Positions 46,683-57,365 of a stretch of 64,000 bases of DNA are shown in pieces. This DNA is from Dermanyssus gallinae (Eukaryota > Arthropoda > Arachnida > Mesostigmata > Dermanyssidae). The stretch spans positions 1 through 64,000 of the forward strand of contig QVRM01006090.1 in NCBI GenBank assembly GCA_003439945.1. The letters run 5' to 3'. The notes beneath the pieces were generated by a model. That model saw only the letters and a list, made by a program, of their open reading frames with translations, was not told the DNA's origin and made no database searches. Made by a program: the position numbers and the translations under genes. How positions within the stretch are numbered: position 1 is the first letter of the stretch; each line of letters starts with the position of its first letter.

Positions 46683-46999
46683 CAGGACAGTAGGAGACAA
46701 CCGCTAATGCGTCAGCGCCGACAATGATCCAGGAATGTACAGTGATGAAGGGGCACGTTATCCCTTGATGACTCATTGCAAATCAAGGCAAGGCAATGCA
46801 AGTCGCACGCAGAGCAGCAGTAGCTCAGTGTAGAAACAACCACGTTAGGTCCAACTCAGACATCTGAAAAACTGCTAGAAGCGGCGCTTGGGGCTTGGGA
46901 GGATCATCGTCCTCACAAATCAGGGAAGATTCGTTAGATAAGCCCCAGACTAGAAAAGACTGCGACGAACGCTAAGCTGGCTTAATTATAGTAAACAAC

Positions 47000-47003
<4 letters not shown>

Positions 47004-47048
<45 letters not shown>
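47004..47048. repeat. (TA)n microsatellite
   Basis: About 45 bp of TA, followed by a shorter tract at 47060-47070. Confidence 0.92.
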
Positions 47049-47053
<5 letters not shown>

Positions 47054-47802
47054 GTATATTTATATATATAGCTTGAATATCATCATAGTCTATTCAGTAT
47101 GGTGAGAACGGCAGCCAGGAGGGACTAAACAGGGAAAGAGAAAAGAAGAGAGAAAGAGATGTAGAAAAAGAGAGGATATAGCGAGAAAAGGACCATCTCG
47201 TCCGTGCGCCGCAATTATTTTCGTTCCACAGGGAAATAAATGACGTCGCCCGATGGAACCTCGTTGCAACGTTGAGTCTCCTAACAAGCTAGCATCAGCT
47301 AAGAAACACTCATCGAGTTTACTGAGCATTTGATGAGTATACGACATTCGATTCGGCTCGCACTTAGCCTGTATCGCAACAGATTCCTTGTTTTCGTATG
47401 ATCGTAGAGCAGAGCAGCAGCATGAACCTACTTGGCCCAAACAGCTAAGTGGCCAGGAAGTCAGCTGCGATGTAGCAGTGTTCGCAGCCTTGGTCCCAAC
47501 CCAATCGCGTCTCTTCTTGTAAGGTCATCTCGGGAAGGGCGCATTTTCTCAGTAAATGTCTACTTGGAAGTAATGTCAAAGTAGTACCGAGCCAGGGGCG
47601 GGTGGAGAGGAATCCGGGTTTAGTGGGTATGTGAGTCCTACACTAGTCACGCAGGCTGCTAGTGGCCCATGTGCATCATGCATTCCCGAAACTTCCTAGA
47701 TAGCAAAAAAAAGCAAATGTGTGCTGCCGTCTAAACGACAGATAAATACGTTGAGTATAACGTCTAGGCCAATGAGGTATGAAAGCCACTATTTAGGTTT
47801 GG

Positions 47803-47803
<1 letters not shown>

Positions 47804-47837
<34 letters not shown>
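47804..47837. repeat. (TA)n microsatellite downstream of a LINE remnant
   Basis: About 34 bp of TA on the 3' side of the minus-strand LINE at 48 kb. Confidence 0.92.
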
Positions 47838-47839
<2 letters not shown>

Positions 47840-48140
47840 TGTAAAGTAGTAGAATGCTAATTAAAAAAACACGTTTAATTATTTTAATTTGTATTAGGTA
47901 CATTTTGATCGTAATACTAGTATTATAAATGAAAATAGTTTAGTTCAACTAGGATAGGCTATTCATCGAAGTGACATCTTCACAAGCCACCCCATAATAC
48001 GTTGCGCAAATGCTCTACATCGAACACTTGAACATGACGGTTGTGGCTCGTAGTAGCTCTTAGATGCTCCGAGAACATAGTGGACCCGTGGACTGCAAAA
48101 CGCACCACGCACATGGCGGTTAGCCCTTTCGAGCGTAGGG

Positions 48141-48183
48141 CTTCATTGCACTCCTTCTAAAAGATCTTCATTGCACTCCTTCT
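48141..48183 (+). repeat. Two-copy duplication, 25-bp period
   Basis: CTTCATTGCACTCCTTCT occurs twice, 25 bp apart, inside the LINE remnant. Confidence 0.85.
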
Positions 48184-48478
48184 CTGGATTAACACTGGCC
48201 ATCTTGTTCTCCCGAGTACGAAAATTCGTTGTATGCTGGCGGTGGTGGTGGTGGCAAGCCGTATCTCCGTTTTAAGTCTCCAATGAAAAGCGTTGTCTTT
48301 GCCTAGCGATTGATAGGACGGCTCTTGCGGGACAAGTGCAATCCAAGCGTTCTTTTGAGAAAAACCGGCTTGATCCGGTCGAGCTTTTCCATATGGCTGT
48401 GTGACAACTGCAGCCAGATAATTTGTATGTCATATGAAGCCATTGGTGCCGAGGTCAAATAGACTGGGCGCCGTCATC

Positions 48479-48500
48479 AGAGAGCGAGAGAGAGAGAGAG
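48479..48500. repeat. (GA)n microsatellite
   Basis: About 22 bp of GA. It produces an RERERER stretch in one frame. Confidence 0.9.
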
Positions 48501-48883
48501 TAGTTTTGGCTTTTGTATGTCAACAGTCGCAACAAGCGTTCACCCTTCACCCTAGTGGTGGCGCGCATCGTGAAGAAGCGGTCGTTGAATGGAGTTCCGA
48601 ATTCAAAACATCTGAATCTGTTGACGAGCTTGAGGTCTCTTGACCTCATAGCCGAATGGTGTCATTAGCTGTAACGCGTCGTCCTCAGAGAAACTTCATA
48701 GCCTCAGCCTTGCCCGGATTCATTTCTATACATATAAATGGCATGCTGGCAGACAGACATCTCACTAAGCCAAGTCCTATAGTAGGATCGCTTAGCGACG
48801 TAAATGTGGTTAGAATACGAGATGAACAAGCCACTAGGGTAGCAATGTTTTGTATAATGGCAATGGCTATATGTAACAGTTAT

Positions 48884-49720
48884 TATTATTATTATTATTT
48901 CTCTCACTAATAGGACTAATATTCTGACAGACCTCTCCGGTCCGGTCAGTTGTGGCGTTGAGCAGCACAGAGGATCCAGCTAGCGGCTGATTAGCCCAGC
49001 CAGCGGTTACCATAACACGAAGCGTACGCAGTTGTATTAAGGACAGTCTAGCTAGCTCAACTAGAATTGTGGTGCCCAACTTGCATGCTGTTTGCAAACT
49101 GCGCTGCGTACTATGCCCGGTGGTGCTCGGTTCGTCGTGTACCCGCACCCCACCTCTACCATGGTGGCAGTGCTACCTGCCTGCTGGGCGGGGGTCAACC
49201 GTCTCGTGGCAGTGCTGCCTGTCTGCTGAGCGGGGAGAGGGGGGGGGGGGTATGGGCCTCCACCTCAGCATGCCATGTTGTCTCTTCTTAAATGCTGGAC
49301 CGTGAGCGAACATTGTGATTGCGTCGGGTGGCCGTCGGGTTCCGGGCTCAACGAAGACGCTCGTGTGCCAGGTCGTCGCCAGCAGTTAATCAGGCAACGC
49401 GGCGGTCTCGTCTACTGCTGGATGCGTGGCATGCCTCTCCTGAATATTAAAGCGTCCTTTGGGACCTTCCGCACCGCCGGAACTCGATACTCAGGTATTC
49501 CGTAAACGCAGCAGAACGCAAACTCTATTGGAGAAGACACCCACCCACTGGCCACACACCGCATCACCGGTGCATGCAACGCACCCGTTAACGGCAATAG
49601 CGCCGGCTGCCCAATGAGATAGCTTTTGTCTGGGGGGTTGGCCATAGCTAAAAGCAGCTGTATATCAGTATCCAAAGTTGCATCTGGAATGGTTTTTTCT
49701 CTGTACGCTCTCATGTGAAC
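48884..49720 (-). other. Possible (TAA)n-tailed element, otherwise unrecognised
   Basis: A GC-richer segment whose lower-coordinate edge is a short ATT run (a TAA tail on the minus strand) preceded by TATTAGTGAGAGAAATAAT. Minus-strand frames 49148-48867 and 49714-49412 show no domain that I recognise. The tail suggests a retroelement 3' end, but the family is unknown. A 42-bp-period duplication (GTGGCAGTGCT.CCTG.CTGC) lies at 49164-49235. Confidence 0.3.
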
Positions 49721-49737
49721 TAATTCTAAGTCGTATT

Positions 49738-49763
49738 ATATATATATATATATATATATATAT
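49738..49763. repeat. (TA)n microsatellite
   Basis: About 26 bp of TA. Confidence 0.9.
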
Positions 49764-50049
49764 CTTTTATATATTGTTTGTAAACGCTAAATACGTCCAT
49801 TCATGTTACGGATTGTTCGCGCATACAGAGCGCAGATATCTTTTTAGTTAAGATTTTATTCTCCGTTAAGATAATAAACTCAGACCTAACTATCGACCGG
49901 AACGAAGCTGGATCGCTATGCCTGATTTGCTATTACGTCCCGTGTGATTACGCTTATGTCTCTTCTTGTTGTTATGTGACGTGATAAAAAAACACTGGTC
50001 TTATGCACTGAAGACAAACGCGGGTAATGTTCTTTTATTTGTTTGTTAT

Positions 50050-50810
50050 AGAATTTTGTTATAAAGTCGAGATCTCCTTAGTTACAAAAGCTGAGAGTCG
50101 GTTTGAGTACAGATAAATAAGTTAATGCGTCGTTCACTAGAATCATGGCCGCAGTGGCCTTGCTGCGCATTTCTTCCACTGCTCTGCTGAATGACAGACC
50201 GGCGTCACTGGTATTACTAGATGACAAATGTTATTGGCGAGTTTAATATTTACTCCCTCCATTTTAATGCATATAAAACTGCAGGTAGTGTCATGACATT
50301 GCGAGAACTACTAAGTCGTCGGCATAAAATAATGCGTGTACCGCTTTTACATTTCTGACGGCGCCCGGCGAGCCAGCTATGCATATACTGTATGAAAAGG
50401 CGGACTATTTCTGGCTGGCCCTCAGCCAGAACGTGTAACGTCTACGGGACTGTTTTCGCATTGCTTCGTAAGCCGGGCCCCATAAATACAAATGTACAAT
50501 AGTGGGGCTCGAACCCGTCCACCTATGTGTCTCCTTCAGTCGCGAGGCGCACGCAAATGAACCACGCCGACTGTATGAAGAACGGGCTTGATTCATCACC
50601 CTAAACGACTTCCGGTTCTCTGCGCTACTGGCCTGTGAACGTTTTGAGCTCCGTTCTGGATAGAAATTAGTTCACTTTTAGCATGCCGCGTTTCAAATAA
50701 TACGTAGTTCCGTCTATAGAAATTCGGGTTCAAATCACTTCCAAATGTTTGTCTCTTCTTTCTGCAGCCAAATGCAATTTTAAAATCAATAAAAGCGGCA
50801 TAGGTCATCG
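50050..50810 (-). pseudogene. Decayed LINE RT split by a SINE
   Basis: Minus-strand frame 50808-50596 begins TYAAFIDFKIAFGCRKKR, RT motif A (pattern AFIDFKKAFD, with the second Asp of AFD lost). About 300 bp downstream the strand encodes VKAVHALFYADDLVVL (about 50350-50305), motif C with both aspartates. Between them lies a complete SINE copy (50572-50408). Sequence after motif C is degenerate. A second copy of the motif A region is at 52.2 kb. Confidence 0.7.
50408..50572 (-). mobile_element. SINE family 1 copy nested in an RT pseudogene
   Basis: Minus-strand reading shows GGCGTGGTTCATTTGCGTGC, GCGACTGAAGGAGACACA, B box GGGTTCGAGCCCC, TTGTATTTATGGGGCC, AAGCAATGCG, AGTCCCGTAGACGTT and GGCTGAGGGCCAGCCAGAAA. 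It is located between motif A and motif C of a LINE RT. Confidence 0.87.
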
Positions 50811-52059
50811 CTTTTTAATCGTGGTGGCCCTTTACGTGGTCGAAAAACAAGGCTACAGCGTCAGGCGTACTTCTGTTCTTATTTTGACAGCAATTTATTT
50901 CAGAATTTTAGGGTCGACAGCAGGTGCCCTTCCGAGCAGGCGCTTGGTCGCTCCAACCAGCGTCCCTTAGGGCAGATGCGCCTCACCGCTGTGTTATAGT
51001 TTATTTACGTGTTAGACATAAAGCGCCACATACCATATAGAGTAAAGCACCTCAAAATACGCTGACGACTTTTAGCTTTACTGCCCCATAGGGTCCCACT
51101 ACGCCCATACGAAGCTTCAACAGGCCGTTGATGGGTTTGACTCTGATGTATAGCAAGTCCCTTGCAGCTCTCTACCGACAAATGTGTTGTCCTAACACAT
51201 ATCATCCAGGAGAATGCGACGAACTTTAATAACTTCCAAACACTAGTGGTTAGCAAGCTGTTGTACTGCTCTCTCGAAATAACATACTTTATTGACGGTG
51301 CTTTATAAATACGCCCGACGTACATATAACCTCATTTGCAGACCTACTAACTTTAACATAAGATGAAGCGATCTTCCAGTGGCTGTCGTATTCCATAGTA
51401 GTTTATCCTAATTCCCTTTATGGTGAAGGGGCATTCTATTCTAAAACTTGAATAGTGTGACGTAGTTAATAGTAATAATAATGGCGTTACAAATGCCGTT
51501 AACTAAAAGTCTGTCGTTCTTTCGGTGAGTAGTATATCGAATAACGTTACTTAGGCAATTTAGTCGGGTATCTGGGGAAATAGAGGACATAGAGATTTTT
51601 TATTAGAAATGGTGGTGTTTAAGCAGTATGATCTAAGGGATGCCAGTTTTTTAGGCCGAGATAGACTACTAAGTGACAGGTAACAACAACTCACCAAGTA
51701 ATGAATGCAAAATTTATGAGTTACCCCAGACCATTAAGCATAATAGAAGTGTCCCCGAGGCCATTGTCGTTGCATTTATTTCGCTCATAATAATTTAAGT
51801 GAAACAAACACAAAACATTGAAAAACTTTTACTTTAAGCATGCCTGCGGATGTTGCCTAGCCAGGCCATCGTAGAAGTCGTAGATGAAAACGTATTGCCT
51901 ATGTGGATTAGAAAGGATAACTCTTGATACATATAGCGGTCGACTCCAGTTCTACTTAATGATATATCATTCAGCGTCATTTGACGGTTAATACGGTTCA
52001 TCGTGGCTTTTTCGTCGCGGTTATATATTTTTTAAATTCTAGACCATCCGCTGTCCCCA

Positions 52060-52265
52060 ACGAGCTTGAAATCGCAGCGTGACATATTTTCAGTAGACCG
52101 AGGGGCGAACATTAAACGTATTTCCGTCTCTAGAAATGCGGGTCTAAATCACTTTCAAATGTTTGTCTCTTCTAACCCAGTCAAATGCAGTTTTAAAATC
52201 GATAAAAGCGGCATAGGTCATCTCTTTTTAATCGTGGTGGCCCTTTACGTGATCGAAAAGAGCAG
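52060..52265 (-). pseudogene. LINE RT motif A fragment, relative of the 50.7 kb copy
   Basis: The minus strand reads TYAAFIDFKTAFDWVRRDKH then RISRDGNTFNVRPSVYCKY. Motif A retains both aspartates (IDFKTAFD). The preceding sequence, FDHVKGHHD, also matches the 50.8 kb copy. Only about 65 codons are recognisable. Confidence 0.65.
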
Positions 52266-53326
52266 AGTTTCCCCAATACTCATTGGCAGCATCGCCGCTG
52301 ATTCTCAGCGGTATAATGTTTATCATCGATTCTCAAGGTCCACAATACAAACGTTTGCTGTCCAGCGGTCCAGGAAACAGACGACCGTACCAATTTTAGC
52401 TACCTGGTTCAAAGACAACAAAATTCGTTTCATTGCGGCTATGCTTTAACTGTTTAACCTTAAATTTGTAGGGGAAGTTATGATGTGATTTGTTGCTTTA
52501 CTATTAAGCAACGTAAGCATTCGCTTTCCTGACTATTATGTTCTTTGAGGATTCTATCGTAAATGCGAAGATGGCCGAAAACAAGGTGTGGAGACAGTAA
52601 GCAAATGACATACATTTCTATCATAAACATACGCCGCGTCTAACTAGTTCAATTGTAGATACGGTGATGACAAATGAGATCCATCCAAATCTCTGTCGCA
52701 GTTGTTTAAGGCGACCTTGAAAAGTCATGCCGTTTGACAGAACTTGCTACGCAGCTTCTTCGCAGTGCGAGGCGGGACACCCTACACCATGATCGCTAAA
52801 CCGTGTCTAATGAACCTGCCCGACAGGACCAGCTATTGTTGCTTGTGATGTTCCCTGCATATGTTGGGCTGCGAAAAAATCCTAGATTTTGGATTTTACT
52901 AACTGATGAGATTACATTTATGCGTTTTACCGCACTTGTACGCAGTTACGCAGAATATTTCTGAGCGCCAAAATAAACGATTGCTAATAGCCATTCCGAA
53001 AAATAATGCAATGGACGCTCTTCGGTCTGAACCCGGAAAGTGTAGTTTCATAGAGAGAACGATACCTCGCATGAGTCATTTTACACACTTATTCTGGTTA
53101 CTTCTCGTTTGTCTTTATCGAGTCCAATAATATATGCATTCTAAAACTACCTCTTGCTTATTGCTATTGACAAATGTGCCTGCTTGATTATACAAATGCA
53201 TAAACCAATTGTAAATTCCTAAGTACAGGAAATGGCGCAACTATCAAAAATAAATAGGCAAAACCCGCTTACTTAAATTGTCAAGGTGATCTAACCAAAA
53301 ATGAACGCAATGCCTTACAAATAGCT

Positions 53327-53331
<5 letters not shown>

Positions 53332-53416
<85 letters not shown>

Positions 53417-53430
53417 CATACATACATACA
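53332..53430. repeat. Long (TA)n followed by (CATA)n
   Basis: About 80 bp of TA followed by five CATA/ACAT units. Confidence 0.93.
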
Positions 53431-53753
53431 TGTATGCTAGTGTCAAATCACGTGTAACCTGGCCATTGTGCACCAAGCAGAACCCAAATCGTAATTCGAT
53501 ATCCTACAAGCTTGAGTCTACATATTTTAGTACGTGCCACAACTAATTATGCACTATGCGTTGCACTGTTATGTTGCCGCATTTTCTATGTCGGCTTGAT
53601 GGAAAGCTAAGCACGCTACTAAGATTAGTCGGCTCTGAAGGTTATATCGTTAAAGTATTTTACGTCAATTTACGTTGCGGCTAAATATATATTTAAAAAA
53701 AATACGTAGTCGTATAAAAATGCCGATCTAGCCGATACACGAGAGTTCCGAAA

Positions 53754-54141
53754 TTAGGCCTTCATTCGGCCTAGATGTAACAAAGTTTTGGCCGGCCTTA
53801 TTTTTGTCAAAGCTGTCTTGCCGATTCGAACCTGTTTGGCATCCTCTGTTTTAGCACTTTGTCCCTGCCAATACAACAGTAAATTTAGTCTTCTACCAGA
53901 TGATTTCCGGTGTGACTCGACGCACCCAACTGGAACATCTCGGCGGACTCCATCAGGTCTAAGCCCTTGTGGCGTAAATATGTGTTTGACGAACGAGAGA
54001 TTTGGGCTTCGCGCTGCTCGAGTTTTGTTCTTCGCCGACATTTCGCACTTATGCGGGAATCATTTTCGCCGATTTAAATACAAAGTGTGCTGCATGTATC
54101 GGCACATTTGTGTGCGTTGGATGCGAAATAACTGGCTGTAA
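53754..54141. CDS. Overlapping hypothetical frames on both strands, unrecognised
   Basis: The plus-strand 117-codon frame (53788-54141) and minus-strand 95-codon frame (54041-53754) overlap almost completely. The minus frame is very basic (SAKNKTRAARSP ... SHRKSSGRRLN), as in LINE ORF1 or linker regions; the plus frame is cysteine-rich. At most one is real. No diagnostic motif was seen. Confidence 0.2.
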
Positions 54142-55681
54142 CACGACTAATGTTTCGTAACGAATGGCCTTAATGTGAATACGTAGGCAGCCAGCCCCAT
54201 TGGCACGTGTCGCTAATTGCAAGACATAGTGCTTGTACGTGGGCGATGTTCCTATGCAAGTATATCTGTCTTTTCAGAAAAACAACATGCAACACTCCTT
54301 ACAATGATGTCTTCAGGCCTCATTTGTGTGCAATCTCGTCGCAATCTCTTTGCGTAAGGCAACGGACGCGAGTACCTTAGTTGGCATATGAGGGTGACGC
54401 AAAGCCTAGTTAGTGCTTAGTTAATAGAATCGATAGCTAAATGGGTACGTTTTGCGACTTCTGCAAAGTACGAGCTGACTTGCGTCCATTGATGCACAAA
54501 CATACTTTAACTAGACCCTTAAACATACTTCAGCTAGACTATTAACGCAGGGAATGTGCTTGTTGTTAGCAATGGAAACGCCGTTGATGGGATCCTTTCT
54601 GATTAGAATGTTGACGACAAAAATCACGCCTGATAAATACCACAGAGCATTTTTAAAGTGTGTTCTCTTATATACCTCTGGACCTATGTCAATAAAGATC
54701 ATGCTTAAATTCTACGCCTTTTAGTATTCAGACGCCTTAGTACAGGAGTAGTTTATATAGTCCCCTAAGTGTTTTTATACTAGATCTTCACTCTACTGCA
54801 TGCCTCTAATAAACGTTACTTATTAACACCAGCTTTAAGCCGACACCATGCGTATTGTGGCAGCTTAGCGTGTTCACATCAAACTATCTTCACATCATTC
54901 ACGTATCTCTCATCATGGTATGCACATTGACCTTACAGGACACCAAAAAACCCCGAAATTATTTGGCATTCAACGAACCATTTGTACACACCTCATTTAA
55001 CTTGCATTTGTTATTTTTTTAGCGTAATGGCACATCAATCACCGCCATAGCGGCAAGTAGCCATGTACATATGATATAAATATTACTGTGGTTTCGACTT
55101 AAAAATAGTTTAAAATAAAATTAATTTAATATACTTTACGATATACGCGGATATACGGATACGCACGTATACACGCGGATAATACAGATCCGTATACATT
55201 TAAGCTGTTCTACTTCACATTTAGCTCACTTGACGCGAATACGATACGAACAGAAGACTAGCTTGTTTATGTTCTAGGAATTATTATTAGACTTACTTAT
55301 AATGGGCAACGTAAGGCATCATAGCGTATTGGTGATAACTGCACAGCTGGAGTCGCATTTGCCGAGCTCGCTAAACAACGATTAAGCTAATTGTCGCAAG
55401 CGTTGCGTGCATGTAATCAAAAGTTTACTCAAAATTATCTCATGAAGAAAAATGTATATGTTCGGCATGTGACACAGTTATCCTCTGTTTAAAAAATAAT
55501 TACCACATTCTGAACCAACATAAGCGGACCCATTATAGTGGGAGCAGGCTTACAGCTGCAACGTTATTCTCGCAATATTGTGCAGCATATGATGTTGAAC
55601 TCCCGGAAATATTTTTCTCAGATATGACGGGACGCATCAGATATTACGTTATCGTTCAACAACGTTTGTAAGATGTATACT

Positions 55682-55686
<5 letters not shown>

Positions 55687-55738
<52 letters not shown>
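55687..55738. repeat. (TA)n microsatellite
   Basis: About 52 bp of TA. Confidence 0.93.
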
Positions 55739-55745
<7 letters not shown>

Positions 55746-55874
55746 AGAAAGATACATTTCATCTTTATTCACTCAGGTTGAGTAGCGATTATAACCACAA
55801 ATACATCTCTTTAACAACTATAATAACAGTGAGTCAAGACTATAACCGGGTGATCTGCATATGTATGGATACAT

Positions 55875-55879
<5 letters not shown>

Positions 55880-55921
<42 letters not shown>

Positions 55922-55928
55922 GATACAT

Positions 55929-55990
<62 letters not shown>
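55880..55990. repeat. Compound (TA)n array
   Basis: Two TA tracts separated by a repeat of GTATGGATACATACACATA, an interspersed unit present before each tract. The unit duplication suggests unequal exchange. Confidence 0.9.
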
Positions 55991-55997
<7 letters not shown>

Positions 55998-56039
55998 TAC
56001 ACACATATATAAACATATACATACACATATATACAATAT

Positions 56040-56175
56040 ATAAGCTACAAGGCCCCACAATGACACAGAGTTCACCGCAGTGGCGGCATACACAAGTCTC
56101 AGATGCTTCATGGAATTCAGCACGTTGACATAGAATGTGATGAAAGCCGTGTACTACAAATCGTGTTATCACGTG
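56040..56175 (-). pseudogene. LINE C-terminal zinc-knuckle fragment ending in (TA)n
   Basis: The minus strand reads [20 protein letters not shown] then [14 protein letters not shown], matching the C-terminal knuckle of the 38-41 kb LINE (MHGFHYLLCQRGAYYEHC ... CKYCYGIC). About 20 codons later it passes into TA-rich sequence and the (TA)n arrays at 55.7-56.0 kb. Only the last 45 or so codons of the element remain. Confidence 0.65.
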
Positions 56176-56477
56176 CCTGTTGCTACGCTATAAAAGAAAG
56201 ATACATTATAGTTTCAGGTTTATTCACCATGAATTGGTAGTTTAGTGCAATCGTTCGGATATCATTTTGTAGGCTAATAATATAATATATATAATAATAA
56301 TACTTTACTGTAGTGAAAATGTTTCCATAAACGAGCAGCTGAGTATGTGGTAACGTCCAGTAATGCAGTCTCCGCAAGATTGCACTCTTCAATTTATTAA
56401 CAATTTCCTATCAAGCATATAAGGTGGTGGTAGTCATGTTATATTGTTTAACACTGTAGATAGATATACTTTTCTGC

Positions 56478-56575
56478 AAAAAGTAGGATCTCGACCTAGG
56501 GACCTATTACTGATATATATAATACACTAATGGATGACGGCTTGATATGTTAAGCACTATACTACCTACTCGAGT
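56478..56575 (-). tRNA. tRNA-like element with acceptor-like pairing and T-run
   Basis: On the minus strand, AGTAGGTAGTATAGTGCTTA is an acceptor and D-arm-like start, and CTAGGTCGAGATCCTACT carries a B box. The first six bases AGTAGG pair with CCTACT at the end, and TTTTT follows immediately, as in a pol III terminator. The middle contains an extra TA-rich stretch, which argues against a working tRNA. It is likely a tRNA-derived SINE head or pseudogene. Confidence 0.45.
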
Positions 56576-56744
56576 AGAGCAACTTTTACTCGGCTTAACA
56601 TTAGTAACTAGTCTACGTAAAAGCCCGGCATCCCAAACCTACGCTAGATACAGGCCAATGGCACGCATGTACCAAATACTCTGACCGGAAGCAGCTGACA
56701 GTGATAAACTAAGCGAGAATAATGAATGTGAGGAGGGCTCCACA

Positions 56745-56767
56745 ACAGAGAGAGAGAGAGAGAGAGA
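56745..56767. repeat. (AG)n microsatellite
   Basis: About 22 bp of AG. Confidence 0.9.
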
Positions 56768-57025
56768 CAAAGCTGTCTCTCAATTCAAATGTTTGCTTCT
56801 AAGGCTCTTGGACTATTTCGGTGATACAGTTTCTGGCGCAGGTGCCCGCAAACTTCCTAAAATGAGATCCAGGTGAGGGAAGTCGAAACGTGTTCCAATC
56901 GGGTACAGTTTAATAAACCTTCTACAAAGCCTACAAAGATCTCATTGGTCACATATTGTCCACACCGTCATTGTCTCCTTCATGAGGACTAGTGACGATC
57001 ACGGTTCTCATCACAGTAACAACAA

Positions 57026-57094
57026 AAACATAAAATGCCGATTACGTTGCAATGTTTCTGCGTACCATTGCAACGTAGTCGGCATTTTATGTTT
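57026..57094. repeat. 29-bp inverted repeat with 11-nt loop, one mismatch
   Basis: The left arm 57026-57054 (AAACATAAAATGCCGATTAC then GTTGCAATG) pairs with 57066-57094 across a loop of 11 nt. The single mismatch would be a G-U wobble in RNA. No element ends are recognised nearby. Confidence 0.9.
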
Positions 57095-57280
57095 GCCTGC
57101 ACGAGATGCAGCGGAGCAAGCGCACTTATCCGCTTTATCAAACGGCAAGTTCATGGCTCGATCCGGTGTAGGCTATCGACAACAGCTGTTCTGCGTAAAT
57201 CCCCTTTCGGGTGGAGTCCCGTGCGCCCCGGAGTGAGAACACAACAGCTGCGAATCGAACGAGAAGAACTTCTATAGATT

Positions 57281-57315
57281 GTATATATATATATATATAT
57301 ATATATGTATTTATA

Positions 57316-57362
<47 letters not shown>
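57281..57362. repeat. (TA)n array
   Basis: About 80 bp of TA, with a short GTATTTATATATATG interruption and GATA units at the end. Confidence 0.92.

Positions 57363-57365
<3 letters not shown>

Larger units (their letters stand above)
48000..48880 (-). pseudogene. LINE RT thumb and C-terminal remnant, related to the 38-41 kb LINE
   Basis: Minus-strand reading in shifting frames gives NPGKAEAMKFL, DTIRL-GQE, LVNRFRCFEFGTPFNDRFFT with MRATTRVKGERLLRLLTYKS, then HMEKLDRI.-like sequence and a degenerate FAVHGSTMFSEHL. The order (primer-side strand, DTIRL.GQ, FRYLG, then thumb helices) is that of RT after motif C, and DTIRL-GQE parallels HTLRLNGQDL of the 38-41 kb element. No intact motif is left. 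A (GA)n tract and a 25-bp duplication have inserted or expanded within it. Confidence 0.6.

Noticed and set aside
47090..47440. 116-codon minus frame with cysteine-rich start and hydrophobic stretch
   Set aside because: No signal or domain pattern I can support; the hydrophobic part follows from a GA/AG-rich opposite strand.
55778..56172. Several tyrosine/isoleucine-rich frames
   Set aside because: These are (TA)n artefacts; only the [10 protein letters not shown]...CVCRHC part of one minus frame is LINE-like and is annotated separately.
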